The translations under genes and the position numbers were made by a program. The notes under the pieces are model-generated. The model saw only the letters and a program-made list of their open reading frames with translations. It ran no database searches and was not told the DNA's origin. A stretch of DNA of 64,000 bases from Streptomyces sp. XD-27 (lineage in GTDB: Bacteria; Actinomycetota; Actinomycetes; Streptomycetales; Streptomycetaceae), in NCBI RefSeq assembly GCF_030553055.1, contig NZ_CP130713.1, positions 5,952,001 to 6,016,000 of the forward strand, read 5' to 3'. This document shows positions 1 to 9,061 of this stretch, in pieces. Position 1 is the first letter of the stretch. Each line of letters opens with the position of its first letter.

Positions 1-146
1 ACGGCCGCGCCCGCCGTGGCGCCCCCGCCGCAACCGCCCGCGAGCCGACGCGAGCAGCCGAATCGTCAGCCGCCCACCGGAGCGGATAGGCTTTGACCGA
101 CACGCGACCTTCCCACAACAGCACACGCGGCCGAGGAGTCACCCGG
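1..146. other. Upstream region of rimP, no gene assigned
   Basis: No convincing coding sequence is visible on either strand. The first 60 bases are Pro/Ala-coding low-complexity GC-rich DNA with no start codon for a divergent gene. A possible -10 hexamer TAGGCT lies at 87-92, about 55 bases before the rimP start, without a recognisable -35. It could drive the rimP-nusA operon, but support is weak. Confidence 0.35.
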
Positions 147-692
147 ATGAGCACCACCCAGAGCGAAAGGCTGCGCGGACTGCTGGAACCGCTGGTCAGC
201 GCGCGAGACCTGGATCTGGAAGAGGTCGAGCTGACCCCCGCCGGGAAGCGGCGCGTGCTGCGGATCGTGGTGGACTCCGACGACGGCGTGCAGCTGGATG
301 CGTGTGCGGAGCTGAGCCGGGCGGTCTCCGAGGCGCTCGACGCCTCGGACGCCATGGGAGCCACCCCGTATGTGCTGGAGGTCACCTCGCCCGGCGCGGA
401 CCGCCCCCTGACCGAGCAGCGGCACTACCGCCGCGCCATCGGCAGGCTCATCAAGGCCCAGCTCGCCGAGGGCGGCGAGCTGGTGGCCCGGGTGGTCGCC
501 GTGGACGACGAGGGCGTGGACCTGGAGGTGCCGGGCGTGAAGGGCCGCAAGCCCACCGCCCGCCGACTGGCCTTCACCGAGATCTCCAAGGCGCGGGTGG
601 AGATCGAGTTCAGCCGCAAGGCCGCCGAGAAGGACGAGGCCGCCGAGCAGGGCGGCGAGAGCATGAACGACGAGAGCAAGGAGGAGGCGTAG
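147..692 (+). CDS. rimP: Ribosome maturation factor RimP
   Basis: RimP is a small cytoplasmic factor needed for maturation of the 30S subunit. The ATG at 147 ([17 protein letters not shown]) is preferred over an in-frame start at 93 because homology-like sequence begins there and a GAGGAG-like ribosome site lies just upstream. The N-terminal domain carries the typical LDLEEVEL and [11 protein letters not shown] segments and the [10 protein letters not shown] motif. The C-terminal SH3-like half ends in a charged Glu/Lys tail. The 181-residue length suits actinobacterial RimP. It is first in the rimP-nusA-ylxR-infB cluster; the nusA start follows 2 bases after its stop, so the two are probably translationally coupled. 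Confidence 0.95.
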   Translation: MSTTQSERLRGLLEPLVSARDLDLEEVELTPAGKRRVLRIVVDSDDGVQLDACAELSRAVSEALDASDAMGATPYVLEVTSPGADRPLTEQRHYRRAIGRLIKAQLAEGGELVARVVAVDDEGVDLEVPGVKGRKPTARRLAFTEISKARVEIEFSRKAAEKDEAAEQGGESMNDESKEEA

Positions 693-694
693 CC

Positions 695-1687
695 GTGGAC
701 ATCGACATGAGTGCCCTGCGGGGTCTGGTGCGGGAGAAGGAGATCTCGTTCGACCTGCTGGTCGAGGCGATCGAGTCGGCCCTCCTCATCGCCTACCACC
801 GCACCGAGGGAAGCCGCCGGCGGGCCCGGGTGGAGCTGGACCGCAACACCGGCCATGTCACGGTGTGGGCGAAGGAGAACCCGGAGGACCTCGCGGACCT
901 GCCGGAGGGCGAGGAGCCGCGGGAGTTCGACGACACCCCGTCCGGTTTCGGCCGGATCGCGGCGATGACCGCGAAGCAGGTCATTCTGCAGCGGCTGCGC
1001 GACGCCGAGGAGGAGATCACCTTCGGCGAGTACGCGGGACGTGAGGGCGATGTCGTCTCGGGCATCGTCCAGCAGGGCAAGGACCCCAAGAACGTCCTCG
1101 TCGACATCGGCAAGCTGGAGGCGATCCTGCCGGTGCAGGAGCAGGTGCCGGGCGAGGACTACAGCCACGGCACGCGTCTGCGGTGTTACGTCGTTCGGGT
1201 GGTCAAGGGCGTGCGCGGCCCGTCGGTGACCCTGTCGCGGACCCACCCCAATCTGGTGAAGAAGCTCTTCGCGATGGAGGTCCCGGAGATCGCGGACGGC
1301 TCGGTGGAGATCGCCGCGATCGCCCGCGAGGCCGGTCACCGCACCAAGATCGCCGTGCGGTCCACCCGTTCGGGTCTGAACGCCAAGGGTGCCTGCATCG
1401 GCCCGATGGGCGGCCGGGTGCGTGCCGTCATGGCCGAGCTGCACGGCGAGAAGATCGACATCGTGGACTGGTCGGACGACCCGGCCGACCTGGTGGCGCA
1501 CGCGCTGTCCCCGGCCCGGGTGAGCAAGGTCGAGATCGTGGACCTGGCCGCCCGCTCCGCCCGGGTGACCGTGCCCGACTACCAGCTGTCGCTCGCCATC
1601 GGCAAGGAAGGGCAGAACGCCCGGCTCGCCGCCCGGCTCACCGGGTGGCGGATCGACATCCGCCCGGACACCGAGCAGCCCGCGTAA
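695..1687 (+). CDS. nusA: Transcription termination/antitermination protein NusA
   Basis: NusA binds RNA polymerase and nascent RNA and acts in pausing, termination and rRNA antitermination. The GTG start at 695 ([17 protein letters not shown]) follows the rimP stop by 2 bases; longer upstream frames are shadows of rimP. The 330-residue protein has the N-terminal polymerase-binding domain (1-105), an S1 domain (about 110-185, with [20 protein letters not shown]), then two KH domains including [14 protein letters not shown] and the end motif [20 protein letters not shown]. It is short and lacks the acidic repeats of enterobacterial NusA, which is normal for actinobacteria. Its place between rimP and ylxR/infB is highly conserved in bacteria. 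Confidence 0.97.
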   Translation: MDIDMSALRGLVREKEISFDLLVEAIESALLIAYHRTEGSRRRARVELDRNTGHVTVWAKENPEDLADLPEGEEPREFDDTPSGFGRIAAMTAKQVILQRLRDAEEEITFGEYAGREGDVVSGIVQQGKDPKNVLVDIGKLEAILPVQEQVPGEDYSHGTRLRCYVVRVVKGVRGPSVTLSRTHPNLVKKLFAMEVPEIADGSVEIAAIAREAGHRTKIAVRSTRSGLNAKGACIGPMGGRVRAVMAELHGEKIDIVDWSDDPADLVAHALSPARVSKVEIVDLAARSARVTVPDYQLSLAIGKEGQNARLAARLTGWRIDIRPDTEQPA

Positions 1688-1697
1688 CCAGCCCGGC

Positions 1698-1723
1698 GCC
1701 GGTCACCGGGCACGGTGACCGGC
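1698..1723 (+). terminator. Hairpin between nusA and ylxR
   Basis: A perfect 10-bp inverted repeat (arms 1698-1707 and 1714-1723, GCCGGTCACC and its complement) encloses a 6-base loop, 11 bases after the nusA stop. There is no U-tract, so it may be a partial terminator or RNA-stability element inside the operon rather than a full stop. Confidence 0.5.
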
Positions 1724-1794
1724 GACCGGCGGACGGTAACCGAAGAACAACCGTGCGTCGAATAACCCGTAGGGGTGAGCTTGGCGCGGGGAGG

Positions 1795-1800
1795 TAGACT
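1795..1800 (+). promoter_or_regulatory. Possible -10 element for leaderless ylxR transcript
   Basis: TAGACT at 1795-1800 lies 5 bases before the ylxR GTG at 1806. This spacing would place transcription initiation at or next to the start codon, as in many leaderless Streptomyces mRNAs. No good -35 is seen, so this is only a candidate. Confidence 0.3.
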
Positions 1801-1805
1801 TATCA

Positions 1806-2084
1806 GTGTCTGGCCGGACGTACGTCCCTGCATGCCCGGAGCGCACCTGCATCGGGTGCCGGGAGCGGGCGGCCAAACAAGATCTGCTGCGTATGGCGGT
1901 GGTCGGGGACGACGTGGTCCCCGATGATCGCGGTACGCTGCCCGGTCGGGGTGCGTATGTGCATCCTGACCCCGCCTGTATCGACCTGGCGGTACGCCGC
2001 CGGGCGTTCTCCCGGGCCTTCCGGGGCAGGGGAACGCCCGATGCCGCGGCCTTGCGCCGGTACGTCGAGCAGGCAGCACCGTAA
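1806..2084 (+). CDS. ylxR: YlxR family RNA-binding protein (DUF448)
   Basis: A small basic protein of 92 residues of the YlxR family, which lies between nusA and infB in many Gram-positive bacteria. The family signature is clear: PERTCIGCRERAAKQDLLRM near the N-terminus, then GTLPGRGAYVHPDPACIDLAVRRRAF. The fold is a putative RNA-binding platform; related proteins have been described as nucleoid-associated regulators, so the exact role here is open. The GTG start at 1806 follows the end of nusA by about 120 bases that hold a hairpin and a possible leaderless promoter. Confidence 0.93.
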   Translation: MSGRTYVPACPERTCIGCRERAAKQDLLRMAVVGDDVVPDDRGTLPGRGAYVHPDPACIDLAVRRRAFSRAFRGRGTPDAAALRRYVEQAAP

Positions 2085-2148
2085 GAAGAGAACGGCACGG
2101 GACACCGTGCGGTCAGGTACCTCGCGAGTCGGAAGTAGGTCGAGATTG

Positions 2149-2181
2149 CGATGAGCACTCGATGAGTACGCGATGAGTACG
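2149..2181 (+). repeat. Three tandem 11-bp repeats upstream of infB
   Basis: Three consecutive 11-base units begin at 2149, 2160 and 2171. Units two and three are identical (CGATGAGTACG); the first differs at two positions (CGATGAGCACT). They lie 50-80 bases before the infB start, so they fall in its leader or promoter region. Confidence 0.7.
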
Positions 2182-2230
2182 CCCATGAAGTAGCGACGGT
2201 CCGGCGGAACCCGGACCTAAAAGGAGCGAA

Positions 2231-5200
2231 GTGGCTAAGGTCCGGGTATACGAACTCGCCAAGGAGTTCGGAGTAGAGAGCAAGGTCGTCATGGCCAAGC
2301 TCCAAGAACTCGGTGAATTTGTACGTTCGGCGTCCTCGACGATCGAGGCGCCGGTTGTTCGCAAGTTGACTGACGCTTTCCAGCAGGGCAGTGGTTCCGG
2401 CCGCGCCGCTGGCAAGCCCGCGGCGCCGCGCAAGGCGTCGCCCGCAAAGCCTTCCGCCGCGCCGTCCCCGGCGCAGGCTGGGGGCACCTCCCCTGCCGCC
2501 AAGGCAGTGGGGGACCGTCCCGCCGCCCCCAAGCCTCCGGCGCCCGGCCCCAAGCCGGCCGCTGCCGAGGCCCCTCAGGGCGGCACTCCCGCCGCGGCGC
2601 CCGCCCCGGGCCCGCGTCCGACGCCCGGCCCCAAGGCGCCGATGCCCGGCCCGAAGCCGGCTCCGGCCGCCCCGGCGCCGGCTCAGCCCGAGTTCACCGC
2701 CCCGCCGGCGGCGCCCTCGGCTCCCAAGCCCGCCGCGGCCCGGCCCAGTGCCGGCCCCGCCAAGCCCGGCGCCCCCGGCCCGCGCCCCGGCGCCCGTCCC
2801 GGTGGTGCCCCCGGCGGCCGTGACCAGGGTGGTCCCGGCGGCCGTGAGCGCGCTCCGCGTCCCGGCGGCCAGGGTGCCCCGCGCCCCGGTGCCCGCCCGG
2901 CCGGTCCGCGTCCCGGTAACAACCCCTTCACCTCCGGCGGCTCCACCGGCATGGCGCGCCCGCAGGCGCCCCGTCCCGGCGGCGCGCCGCGCCCCGGCGG
3001 CCAGGGTGGCCCCGGTGCCCCGCGTCCGCAGGGCGCCCAGGGCGGTCCCCGACCGCAGGGTCCCGGCGGCGCCCGTCCGACCCCGGGCGGTATGCCCCGT
3101 CCGCAGGGTGGTCCCGGCGGTCCCCGTCCCGGTGGCGGCCCCGGCGGCCCGCGTCCGAACCCGGGCATGATGCCGCAGCGTCCGGCTGCCGGCCCGCGCC
3201 CCGGTCCCGGTGGCGGCGGCCGCGGTCCCGGCGGTGCCGGTCGTCCCGGCGGCGGCGGTCGTCCGGGCGGCGGCGGCTTCGCCGGCCGTCCGGCAGGTCC
3301 CGGCGGCGGCGGTCGTCCCGGTGGCGGCGGCGGCTTCGCCGGTCGTCCCGGTGGCGGCGGCCCCGGTGGCGGCGGCGGTGGCGGCGGCTTCGGCGGTCGT
3401 CCCGGCTTCGGCGGACGTCCGGGTGGTCCCGGTGGCCGTGGTGGTACGCAGGGCGCGTTCGGCCGTCCCGGCGGTCCGGCGCGTCGTGGCCGCAAGTCGA
3501 AGCGGCAGCGGCGCCAGGAGTACGAGGCCATGCAGGCCCCGTCCATCGGCGGCGTGATGCTGCCGCGCGGCAAGGGCGAGACCGTCCGGCTGTCGCGTGG
3601 TGCGTCCCTCACCGACTTCGCGGAGAAGATCAACGCCAACCCGGCGTCGCTGGTCCAGGTGATGTTCAACCTGGGCGAGATGGTCACCGCGACCCAGTCC
3701 GTCTCCGACGAGACGCTGCAGCTGCTCGCCGACGAGATGAACTACAACGTCGAGATCGTCAGCCCGGAGGAGGAGGACCGCGAGCTTCTCGAGTCCTTCG
3801 ACATCGAGTTCGGCGAGAACGAGGGCGGCGAGGAGATGCTCGTCGCGCGTCCGCCGGTCGTGACCGTCATGGGTCACGTCGACCACGGTAAGACGCGACT
3901 GCTGGACGCGATCCGCAAGACGAACGTCATCGCGGGCGAGGCCGGCGGCATCACCCAGCACATCGGTGCCTACCAGGTCTCGACCGAGGTCAACGACGAA
4001 GAGCGCAAGATCACCTTCATCGACACCCCGGGTCACGAGGCGTTCACCGCCATGCGTGCCCGCGGTGCCAAGTCGACCGACATCGCGATCCTCGTGGTGG
4101 CGGCCAACGACGGTGTGATGCCCCAGACGATCGAGGCGCTGAACCACGCCAAGGCGGCCGACGTGCCGATCGTGGTCGCGGTCAACAAGATCGACGTCGA
4201 GGGCGCGGACCCGACCAAGGTGCGCGGTCAGCTGACCGAGTTCGGCCTGGTGGCCGAGGAGTACGGCGGCGACACCATGTTCGTCGACATCTCCGCCAAG
4301 CAGGGCCTGCACATCGACAGCCTGCTGGAGGCCGTGGTCCTCACCGCCGACGCCTCGCTCGACCTGCGGGCCAACGCCGAGCAGGACGCGCAGGGCATCG
4401 CGATCGAGGCCCACCTCGACCGCGGCCGCGGCGCCGTGGCCACCGTGCTCGTCCAGCGCGGCACCCTGCGGGTCGGCGACACCATGGTCGCCGGTGACGC
4501 GTACGGCCGTGTCCGGGCGATGCTCGACGACAACGGCAACCACCTCGAAGAGGCGGGTCCGTCGACCCCGGTCCTGGTGCTCGGTCTGACCAACGTGCCG
4601 GGCGCGGGCGACAACTTCCTCGTCGTCGACGAGGACCGCACCGCCCGCCAGATCGCCGAGAAGCGCGCCGCGCGCGAGCGCAATGCCGCGTTCGCCAAGC
4701 GCACCCGCCGGGTCTCCCTCGAAGACCTCGACAAGGTGCTCAAGGCCGGCGAGGTGCAGCAGCTCAACCTCATCATCAAGGGCGACGCGTCCGGTTCGGT
4801 CGAGGCCCTGGAGTCCTCGCTGCTCCAGCTCGACGTCGGCGACGAGGTCGACCTGCGCGTCCTGCACCGCGGTGTGGGTGCGGTCACCGAGACCGACATC
4901 GACCTGGCGACCGGCTCCGACGCCATCGTCATCGGCTTCAACGTGCGCGCCGAGGGGCGTGCCACGCAGATGGCCGAGCGCGAGGGCGTGGACGTCCGCT
5001 ACTACTCGGTCATCTACCAGGTGATCGAGGAGATCGAGGCGGCCCTGAAGGGCATGCTCAAGCCGGAGTACGAAGAGGTCGAGCTCGGTACGGCGGAGAT
5101 CCGCGAGGTCTTCCGCTCGTCCAAGCTGGGCAACATCGCGGGTGTCATCATCCGCTCCGGCGAGGTCAAGCGGAACACCAAGGCGCGCCTCATCCGCGAC

Positions 5201-5371
5201 GGCAAGGTCATCGCGGAGAACCTCAACATCGAGGGCCTGCGTCGCTTCAAGGACGACGTCACCGAGATCCGCGAAGGCTTCGAGGGCGGTATCAACCTCG
5301 GAAACTTCAACGACATCAAGGTCGACGACGTCATCGCCACCTACGAGATGCGGGAGAAGCCTCGCGGCTGA
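2231..5371 (+). CDS. infB: Translation initiation factor IF-2
   Basis: IF-2 is the GTPase that brings formyl-Met-tRNA to the 30S subunit and drives subunit joining. The GTG at 2231 follows AAAAGGAGCGAA, a strong ribosome site. The protein is 1046 residues, long because of a Pro/Gly/Ala-rich disordered region (about 60-420). Domains in order: first IF2_N helical domain (1-50), the low-complexity region, a second IF2_N domain (about 440-500), then the G domain with GHVDHGKT near residue 549, DTPGHE near 597 and NKID near 652, followed by domains II, III and the fMet-tRNA-binding C-terminus. A palindromic repeat (2479-2515) is embedded in frame in the low-complexity part. Expression probably continues from the nusA operon. 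Confidence 0.97.
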   Translation: MAKVRVYELAKEFGVESKVVMAKLQELGEFVRSASSTIEAPVVRKLTDAFQQGSGSGRAAGKPAAPRKASPAKPSAAPSPAQAGGTSPAAKAVGDRPAAPKPPAPGPKPAAAEAPQGGTPAAAPAPGPRPTPGPKAPMPGPKPAPAAPAPAQPEFTAPPAAPSAPKPAAARPSAGPAKPGAPGPRPGARPGGAPGGRDQGGPGGRERAPRPGGQGAPRPGARPAGPRPGNNPFTSGGSTGMARPQAPRPGGAPRPGGQGGPGAPRPQGAQGGPRPQGPGGARPTPGGMPRPQGGPGGPRPGGGPGGPRPNPGMMPQRPAAGPRPGPGGGGRGPGGAGRPGGGGRPGGGGFAGRPAGPGGGGRPGGGGGFAGRPGGGGPGGGGGGGGFGGRPGFGGRPGGPGGRGGTQGAFGRPGGPARRGRKSKRQRRQEYEAMQAPSIGGVMLPRGKGETVRLSRGASLTDFAEKINANPASLVQVMFNLGEMVTATQSVSDETLQLLADEMNYNVEIVSPEEEDRELLESFDIEFGENEGGEEMLVARPPVVTVMGHVDHGKTRLLDAIRKTNVIAGEAGGITQHIGAYQVSTEVNDEERKITFIDTPGHEAFTAMRARGAKSTDIAILVVAANDGVMPQTIEALNHAKAADVPIVVAVNKIDVEGADPTKVRGQLTEFGLVAEEYGGDTMFVDISAKQGLHIDSLLEAVVLTADASLDLRANAEQDAQGIAIEAHLDRGRGAVATVLVQRGTLRVGDTMVAGDAYGRVRAMLDDNGNHLEEAGPSTPVLVLGLTNVPGAGDNFLVVDEDRTARQIAEKRAARERNAAFAKRTRRVSLEDLDKVLKAGEVQQLNLIIKGDASGSVEALESSLLQLDVGDEVDLRVLHRGVGAVTETDIDLATGSDAIVIGFNVRAEGRATQMAEREGVDVRYYSVIYQVIEEIEAALKGMLKPEYEEVELGTAEIREVFRSSKLGNIAGVIIRSGEVKRNTKARLIRDGKVIAENLNIEGLRRFKDDVTEIREGFEGGINLGNFNDIKVDDVIATYEMREKPRG
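2479..2515 (+). repeat. Palindromic repeat embedded in infB coding sequence
   Basis: The segment starts GGGGGCACC and ends in GGCAGTGGGGGA, able to fold on itself (CTGCC with GGCAG, plus flanking C/G runs). It encodes the residues [12 protein letters not shown] in the disordered part of IF-2. A related element in opposite orientation lies at 8968-8999. I recall similar GGGGGCACC-type small palindromes as dispersed repeats in Streptomyces genomes. Confidence 0.5.
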
Positions 5372-5513
5372 TCCGTGCAGCGTCGGTCGGGGCCGGTCGG
5401 CGGGGGAAATCCCGTCGATCGGCCCCGGCCGTTGCGTGTACGGTTTCTGATGTTGCCGCCAAGCAGTGGCGGGGACACGACGAGGCCCCACGGGTGGCTT
5501 TACCCGTCCACAC

Positions 5514-5810
5514 ATGTATGTAGGGACGCTGTCCTTCGACATCCTCCTCGGCGACGTACGGTCGCTGAAGGAGAAGCGCTCCGTCGTCCGCCCCATCGTC
5601 GCCGAGCTCCAGCGCAAGTACGCGGTGAGCGTGGCGGAGGTCGGCGACCAGGACCTCTACCGCAGGACCAGGATCGGTCTGGCGGTGGTGTCCGGGGACA
5701 CGGAGCACATCAGAGACGTACTGGACCGCTGCGAGCGCTTCGTCGCCGCACGGCCGGAGGTGGAGCTGCTGTCGGTGCGACGGCGGTTCCACGGCGATCA
5801 TGACGACTGA
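5514..5810 (+). CDS. DUF503 family protein (YlxP-like)
   Basis: A 98-residue protein of the DUF503/YlxP family, which commonly sits between infB and rbfA. Family features are the start MYVGTLSFDILLGDVRSLKEKRSVVRPI and the segment VAEVGDQDLYRRTRIGLAVVS. The biochemical role is not established; context suggests ribosome biogenesis. The ATG at 5514 is chosen because conservation begins there; an upstream in-frame GTG-type extension would add 16 unconserved residues. It is followed about 117 bases later by rbfA. Confidence 0.9.
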   Translation: MYVGTLSFDILLGDVRSLKEKRSVVRPIVAELQRKYAVSVAEVGDQDLYRRTRIGLAVVSGDTEHIRDVLDRCERFVAARPEVELLSVRRRFHGDHDD

Positions 5811-5927
5811 CCACGGTCGTCGGGGCGCCGACTGTGCTGACCTGGGGGCTGTGACATCAGCGGCGCCGCCGCGGGCCCCCGGACCCAGCCAGGAAAAGAC
5901 AGTGGAAGACAAGAAGGAGACGGACCA

Positions 5928-6371
5928 GTGGCCGACAATGCGCGGGCGAAGAGGCTGGCGGACCTCATCCGGGAGGTGGTCGCCCAGAAGTTGCAGCGCG
6001 GCATCAAGGACCCGCGGCTCGGTTCGCACGTGACCATCACGGACACCCGGGTCACCGGCGACCTGCGGGAGGCGACCGTCTTCTACACGGTCTACGGCGA
6101 CGACGAGGAGCGGGCCAGCGCGGCCGCCGGGCTGGAGAGCGCCAAGGGCATCCTGCGCTCCGAGGTCGGCCGGGCCGCCGGGGTGAAGTTCACCCCGACG
6201 CTCACCTTCGTGGCCGACGCCCTGCCGGAGAACGCCCGGACCATCGACGACCTGCTGACCAAGGCGCGGGCCTCGGACGCCAAGGTGCGTGAGGCGTCCT
6301 CGGGCGCCACGTACGCGGGCGAGGCCGACCCGTACCGCAAGCCGGGCGACGAGGACGAAGCCGCGGAATGA
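5928..6371 (+). CDS. rbfA: 30S ribosome-binding factor RbfA
   Basis: RbfA is a KH-fold protein that binds the immature 30S subunit and helps process the 16S 5' end. The GTG at 5928 (VADNARAKRLADLIREVV) follows the ribosome site GAAGGAGACGG. The 147-residue protein shows the family core KDPRLGSHVTITDTRVTGDLREATVFYTVYG and LTFVADALPENARTIDDLL, then a polar tail. Its stop overlaps the truB start as ATGA (6368-6371), so the two genes are translationally coupled. Confidence 0.96.
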   Translation: MADNARAKRLADLIREVVAQKLQRGIKDPRLGSHVTITDTRVTGDLREATVFYTVYGDDEERASAAAGLESAKGILRSEVGRAAGVKFTPTLTFVADALPENARTIDDLLTKARASDAKVREASSGATYAGEADPYRKPGDEDEAAE

Positions 6372-7279
6372 AGCGCAACGCAACGGGGCCGGACGGTCTT
6401 GTCATCGTCGACAAGCCGTCCGGCTTCACTTCCCACGATGTCGTCGCCAAGATGCGCGGCATCGCCCGGACCCGCCGGGTCGGGCACGCGGGCACGCTGG
6501 ACCCGATGGCGACCGGCGTGCTCGTCCTCGGTGTGGAGAAGGCGACCCGGCTGCTCGGGCACCTGGCGCTCACCGAGAAGGAGTACCAGGCGACGATCCG
6601 GCTCGGTCAGACGACCGTGACGGACGACGCCGAGGGCGAGGTCACCGGGTCCGTGGACGCGGGGGCGGTGGAGCTGGGCGCCGTCCGGGACGGCATCGCC
6701 GCCCTGACCGGCGACATCCAGCAGGTGCCGTCGAAGGTCAGCGCCATCAAGATCGACGGGAAGCGGTCGTACAAGCGGGCGCGGGAGGGCGAGGACTTCG
6801 AGCTGCCCGCCCGCCCGGTGACCGTCTCGTCCTTCGTGCTGCACGACCACCGTGTGACGAAGGCGGCGGACGGCACCACCGTCCTCGACCTCGACGTGAC
6901 GGTCGTGTGCTCTTCGGGGACGTACATCCGGGCGCTGGCGCGCGATCTCGGGAGCGCGCTCGGGGTCGGTGGCCACCTGACCGCGCTGCGGCGGACGCGG
7001 GTGGGCCCCTACAGCCTGGACGCGGCCCGTACGCTGCCGCAGTTGCAGGAGTCGTTGCGGGTGATGCCGATCGCCGAGGCCGCGGCGGCCGCGTTCCCGC
7101 GCTGGGACGTGGACGAGGAGCAGGCCCGCCTGCTGAGCAACGGCGTACGGATCCGCGTTCCGGCGGCCGTGTCCGAGAGCGCTGTGGGGCCGTTCGCGGC
7201 CTTCGCACCGGACGGCCGCTTCCTCGCCCTCGTCGAGGCGCAGGGCGGCAAGGCGAAGTGCCTGGCGGTGTTCGCGTAG
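6368..7279 (+). CDS. truB: tRNA pseudouridine(55) synthase TruB
   Basis: TruB converts U55 in the T-loop of tRNAs to pseudouridine. The 303-residue protein begins with the family pattern GLVIVDKPSGFTSHDVV and has the catalytic aspartate D45 in GHAGTLDPMATGVL. Further motifs are IQQVPSKVSAIKIDGKRSYKRAREG and CSSGTYIRALARDLG. The C-terminal part (about 225-303) is the actinobacterial TruB C-terminal/PUA-like region. The start overlaps the rbfA stop (ATGA). A perfect hairpin terminator at 7291-7336 ends the unit. Confidence 0.96.
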   Translation: MKRNATGPDGLVIVDKPSGFTSHDVVAKMRGIARTRRVGHAGTLDPMATGVLVLGVEKATRLLGHLALTEKEYQATIRLGQTTVTDDAEGEVTGSVDAGAVELGAVRDGIAALTGDIQQVPSKVSAIKIDGKRSYKRAREGEDFELPARPVTVSSFVLHDHRVTKAADGTTVLDLDVTVVCSSGTYIRALARDLGSALGVGGHLTALRRTRVGPYSLDAARTLPQLQESLRVMPIAEAAAAAFPRWDVDEEQARLLSNGVRIRVPAAVSESAVGPFAAFAPDGRFLALVEAQGGKAKCLAVFA

Positions 7280-7290
7280 CCGATCGCGAA

Positions 7291-7336
7291 ACGTGGGGCG
7301 GGCGGCGTGGGAGCGGGTGCGCCGCCCGCCCCACGT
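7291..7336 (+). terminator. Strong hairpin terminator after truB
   Basis: A perfect 17-bp inverted repeat (arms 7291-7307 and 7320-7336, beginning ACGTGGGGCGGG) encloses a 12-base loop, 11 bases after the truB stop. There is no long T-run, as is usual for Streptomyces terminators. It separates the translation cluster from the protease/NTPase gene. Confidence 0.85.
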
Positions 7337-7569
7337 CGCTGTCCGGCGGCGGTGCTTTTATCCCCGCATGGCCGGTGATTCACCCCATCGGCTAGGCGCT
7401 CGGAGCGAACCCCGGGGGTGCGAGGGGGCGTGTTCCCCGGGTGCCCTGTCCCGTTGATCGACTGCTGCTTACCGTCGAAGCACGGGCCACACGCACAAGG
7501 GTGCGAGTGGCCCTGAGAGTGCGAGTGCGAGCGGTGAGCGGTGAGCGGCGCGAGAGGCGGGTGCGGGGG

Positions 7570-8595
7570 ATGGGGACGCGACCGGCCGGTACGGACGGGG
7601 CGCTGGTGTACGTCCGCGATCTGGCCGGGAGACCCCGCGGTACGGGGTTCCTCGCCGACGACCAGGGCACCTTGGTCACGAGCCATGAGGCCGTGGACGG
7701 GCTGGCCCGGCTCGTCCTCGTGGCGCCCACCGGGGTGACCCGCCTCGTCGAGGCCGACGCGGTCACCGCGCTGCCGGAGGCGGACCTCGCCTTCGTACGG
7801 ACCGAGGGGCTGGGCGTGCCGCCACTCGCCGTCGCCGCGGCCGACACACTGGCGCCGGGGACCGCCGTGCGGCTTCGGGCCGGGGAGTGGCGGGACGCGA
7901 GCGTCGTCGGCGGCACCTCGGTGACGTACGCCGCCACCGACCGCTTCCATCGGATCGGCACGGCGTGGGAGCTGGCCCTCGCGGACGGGGAACGGCTCGG
8001 GCTGGGGGGAGACGCGGCGGGCGCCCCGGTCCTCGACGCGCGGACCGGCGCGGTCGTCGCCGTCCTGGCCACGGCCGTGCACGCGACGCAGTTCCACTTC
8101 GCGGCCCCGCCGAGTGGCCGGGCGGGCGGCTTCGCCATCCCCCTGCGGACCGCGGCCGCGGCGGACCCGGGCGGCCCCCTCGCGGCGCTCCTCGACCGCA
8201 ACGCCGCGACCGTGCCCGCGTACGGGCCCGACCTGAACCTGGCGGGCGCGCTGCGGATCACGGCGATGTCCGCACCTGGGGGCGTCGATTCCGGGTCGGG
8301 GTGCGCTGAGGCGGGGGGCGGCCCCGTCGAACGGTCGGAGATCAGCGACGAATTCGCCCGCTTCACGGCGGGGGAGGGGCAGGGGCAGGGGCAGGGGGTT
8401 CGGCAGGGCCAGGGACGGCGGTCGCGGCCGGGGCGGGGACGGCGGTCGTGGCAGAGGTTGCGGCGGCCGAGCCTGGGCGGGGAGCGGGAGCCGGGGCCGG
8501 AGCCGTGTCCCGGTCCGGTGCCGCGTGCCTGGAAGAGGGCGGTGGCGAGCCCGTCGGCGGGAGCAGGGCTCCGGCGGCCGTACGGGCGACCGTAG
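7570..8595 (+). CDS. Trypsin-like serine protease domain segment (N-terminal part of the broken gene)
   Basis: This frame (start ATG 7570, MGTRPAGTDGALVYVRD) encodes a chymotrypsin/HtrA-like double beta-barrel to about residue 235. Visible parts are GTGFLADDQGTLVTSHEAVDGL (the usual catalytic-His region, here SHEAV), EADLAFVRTEGL (catalytic-Asp region) and GLGGDAAGAPVLDARTGAVVAVL (the serine-loop position, where the usual GDSGGPV is GDAAGAPV). The catalytic Ser appears to be Ala, so the domain may be inactive and only bind peptides. There is no signal peptide. After about residue 270 the frame becomes Arg/Gly/Gln junk, consistent with a frameshift near 8370. Longer starts upstream at 7441 give unlikely Arg/Val-rich sequence. 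Confidence 0.55.
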   Translation: MGTRPAGTDGALVYVRDLAGRPRGTGFLADDQGTLVTSHEAVDGLARLVLVAPTGVTRLVEADAVTALPEADLAFVRTEGLGVPPLAVAAADTLAPGTAVRLRAGEWRDASVVGGTSVTYAATDRFHRIGTAWELALADGERLGLGGDAAGAPVLDARTGAVVAVLATAVHATQFHFAAPPSGRAGGFAIPLRTAAAADPGGPLAALLDRNAATVPAYGPDLNLAGALRITAMSAPGGVDSGSGCAEAGGGPVERSEISDEFARFTAGEGQGQGQGVRQGQGRRSRPGRGRRSWQRLRRPSLGGEREPGPEPCPGPVPRAWKRAVASPSAGAGLRRPYGRP

Positions 8596-8967
8596 GCGGT
8601 GTCCGGCCTCTGGAGACCGGGACCGGCACCGGCACCGGGGTGACGGCAGCGGTCGCGTTCCACGCCGGGGACCAGCCCCGGGGCGGCGCCGGAAGCGCCT
8701 TCCGAACCCGAGACGACGGGGGCCCGGGCGGGCCTGTTGCGTGGCCGTCGGAGCCCGCCCTTGGCGCGCGCCTTCCTTTAACGAGAGGCCCCGTCTCGGG
8801 GGCTTCGGGAGCCTCGGGGGCTGGGGCGGCGCCCCCCGCGTGGCGGGAGCCGGACGTCGGGGGCGGCCTGGAAGAGCCCCCGTTTCGGGAGAAGCCCCGG
8901 TACGGCGCGGCGGGGGAGGGCCAGGGGAGCGCCTCGGCCGCAGGCGCCGCGGCCCTCGCCCGGATCC

Positions 8968-8999
8968 CTCCCCCAGCGCGGCCGCTGGGGGGTGCCCCC
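8968..8999 (-). repeat. Second copy of GGGGGCACC-type palindromic repeat
   Basis: On the minus strand the segment reads GGGGGCACC followed by CCCCAGCG, a 4-base loop and CGCTGGGGGAG; the core stem CCCCCAGCG/CGCTGGGGG is perfect. It matches in design the element inside infB (2479-2515) and likewise falls in a disordered coding linker. Confidence 0.5.
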
Positions 9000-9061
9000 G
9001 GGCGGCGCGCCGACACGGGCACCAGAGGCCCAGGCACGACCGGGGACGGGGCCGCAGGGGG

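Noticed and set aside
1703..5617. A 1304-codon minus-strand frame opposite infB
   Set aside because: It is the antisense shadow of infB, with His/Asp/Arg/Gly/Thr-rich composition typical of complementary high-GC frames; infB itself is unmistakable.
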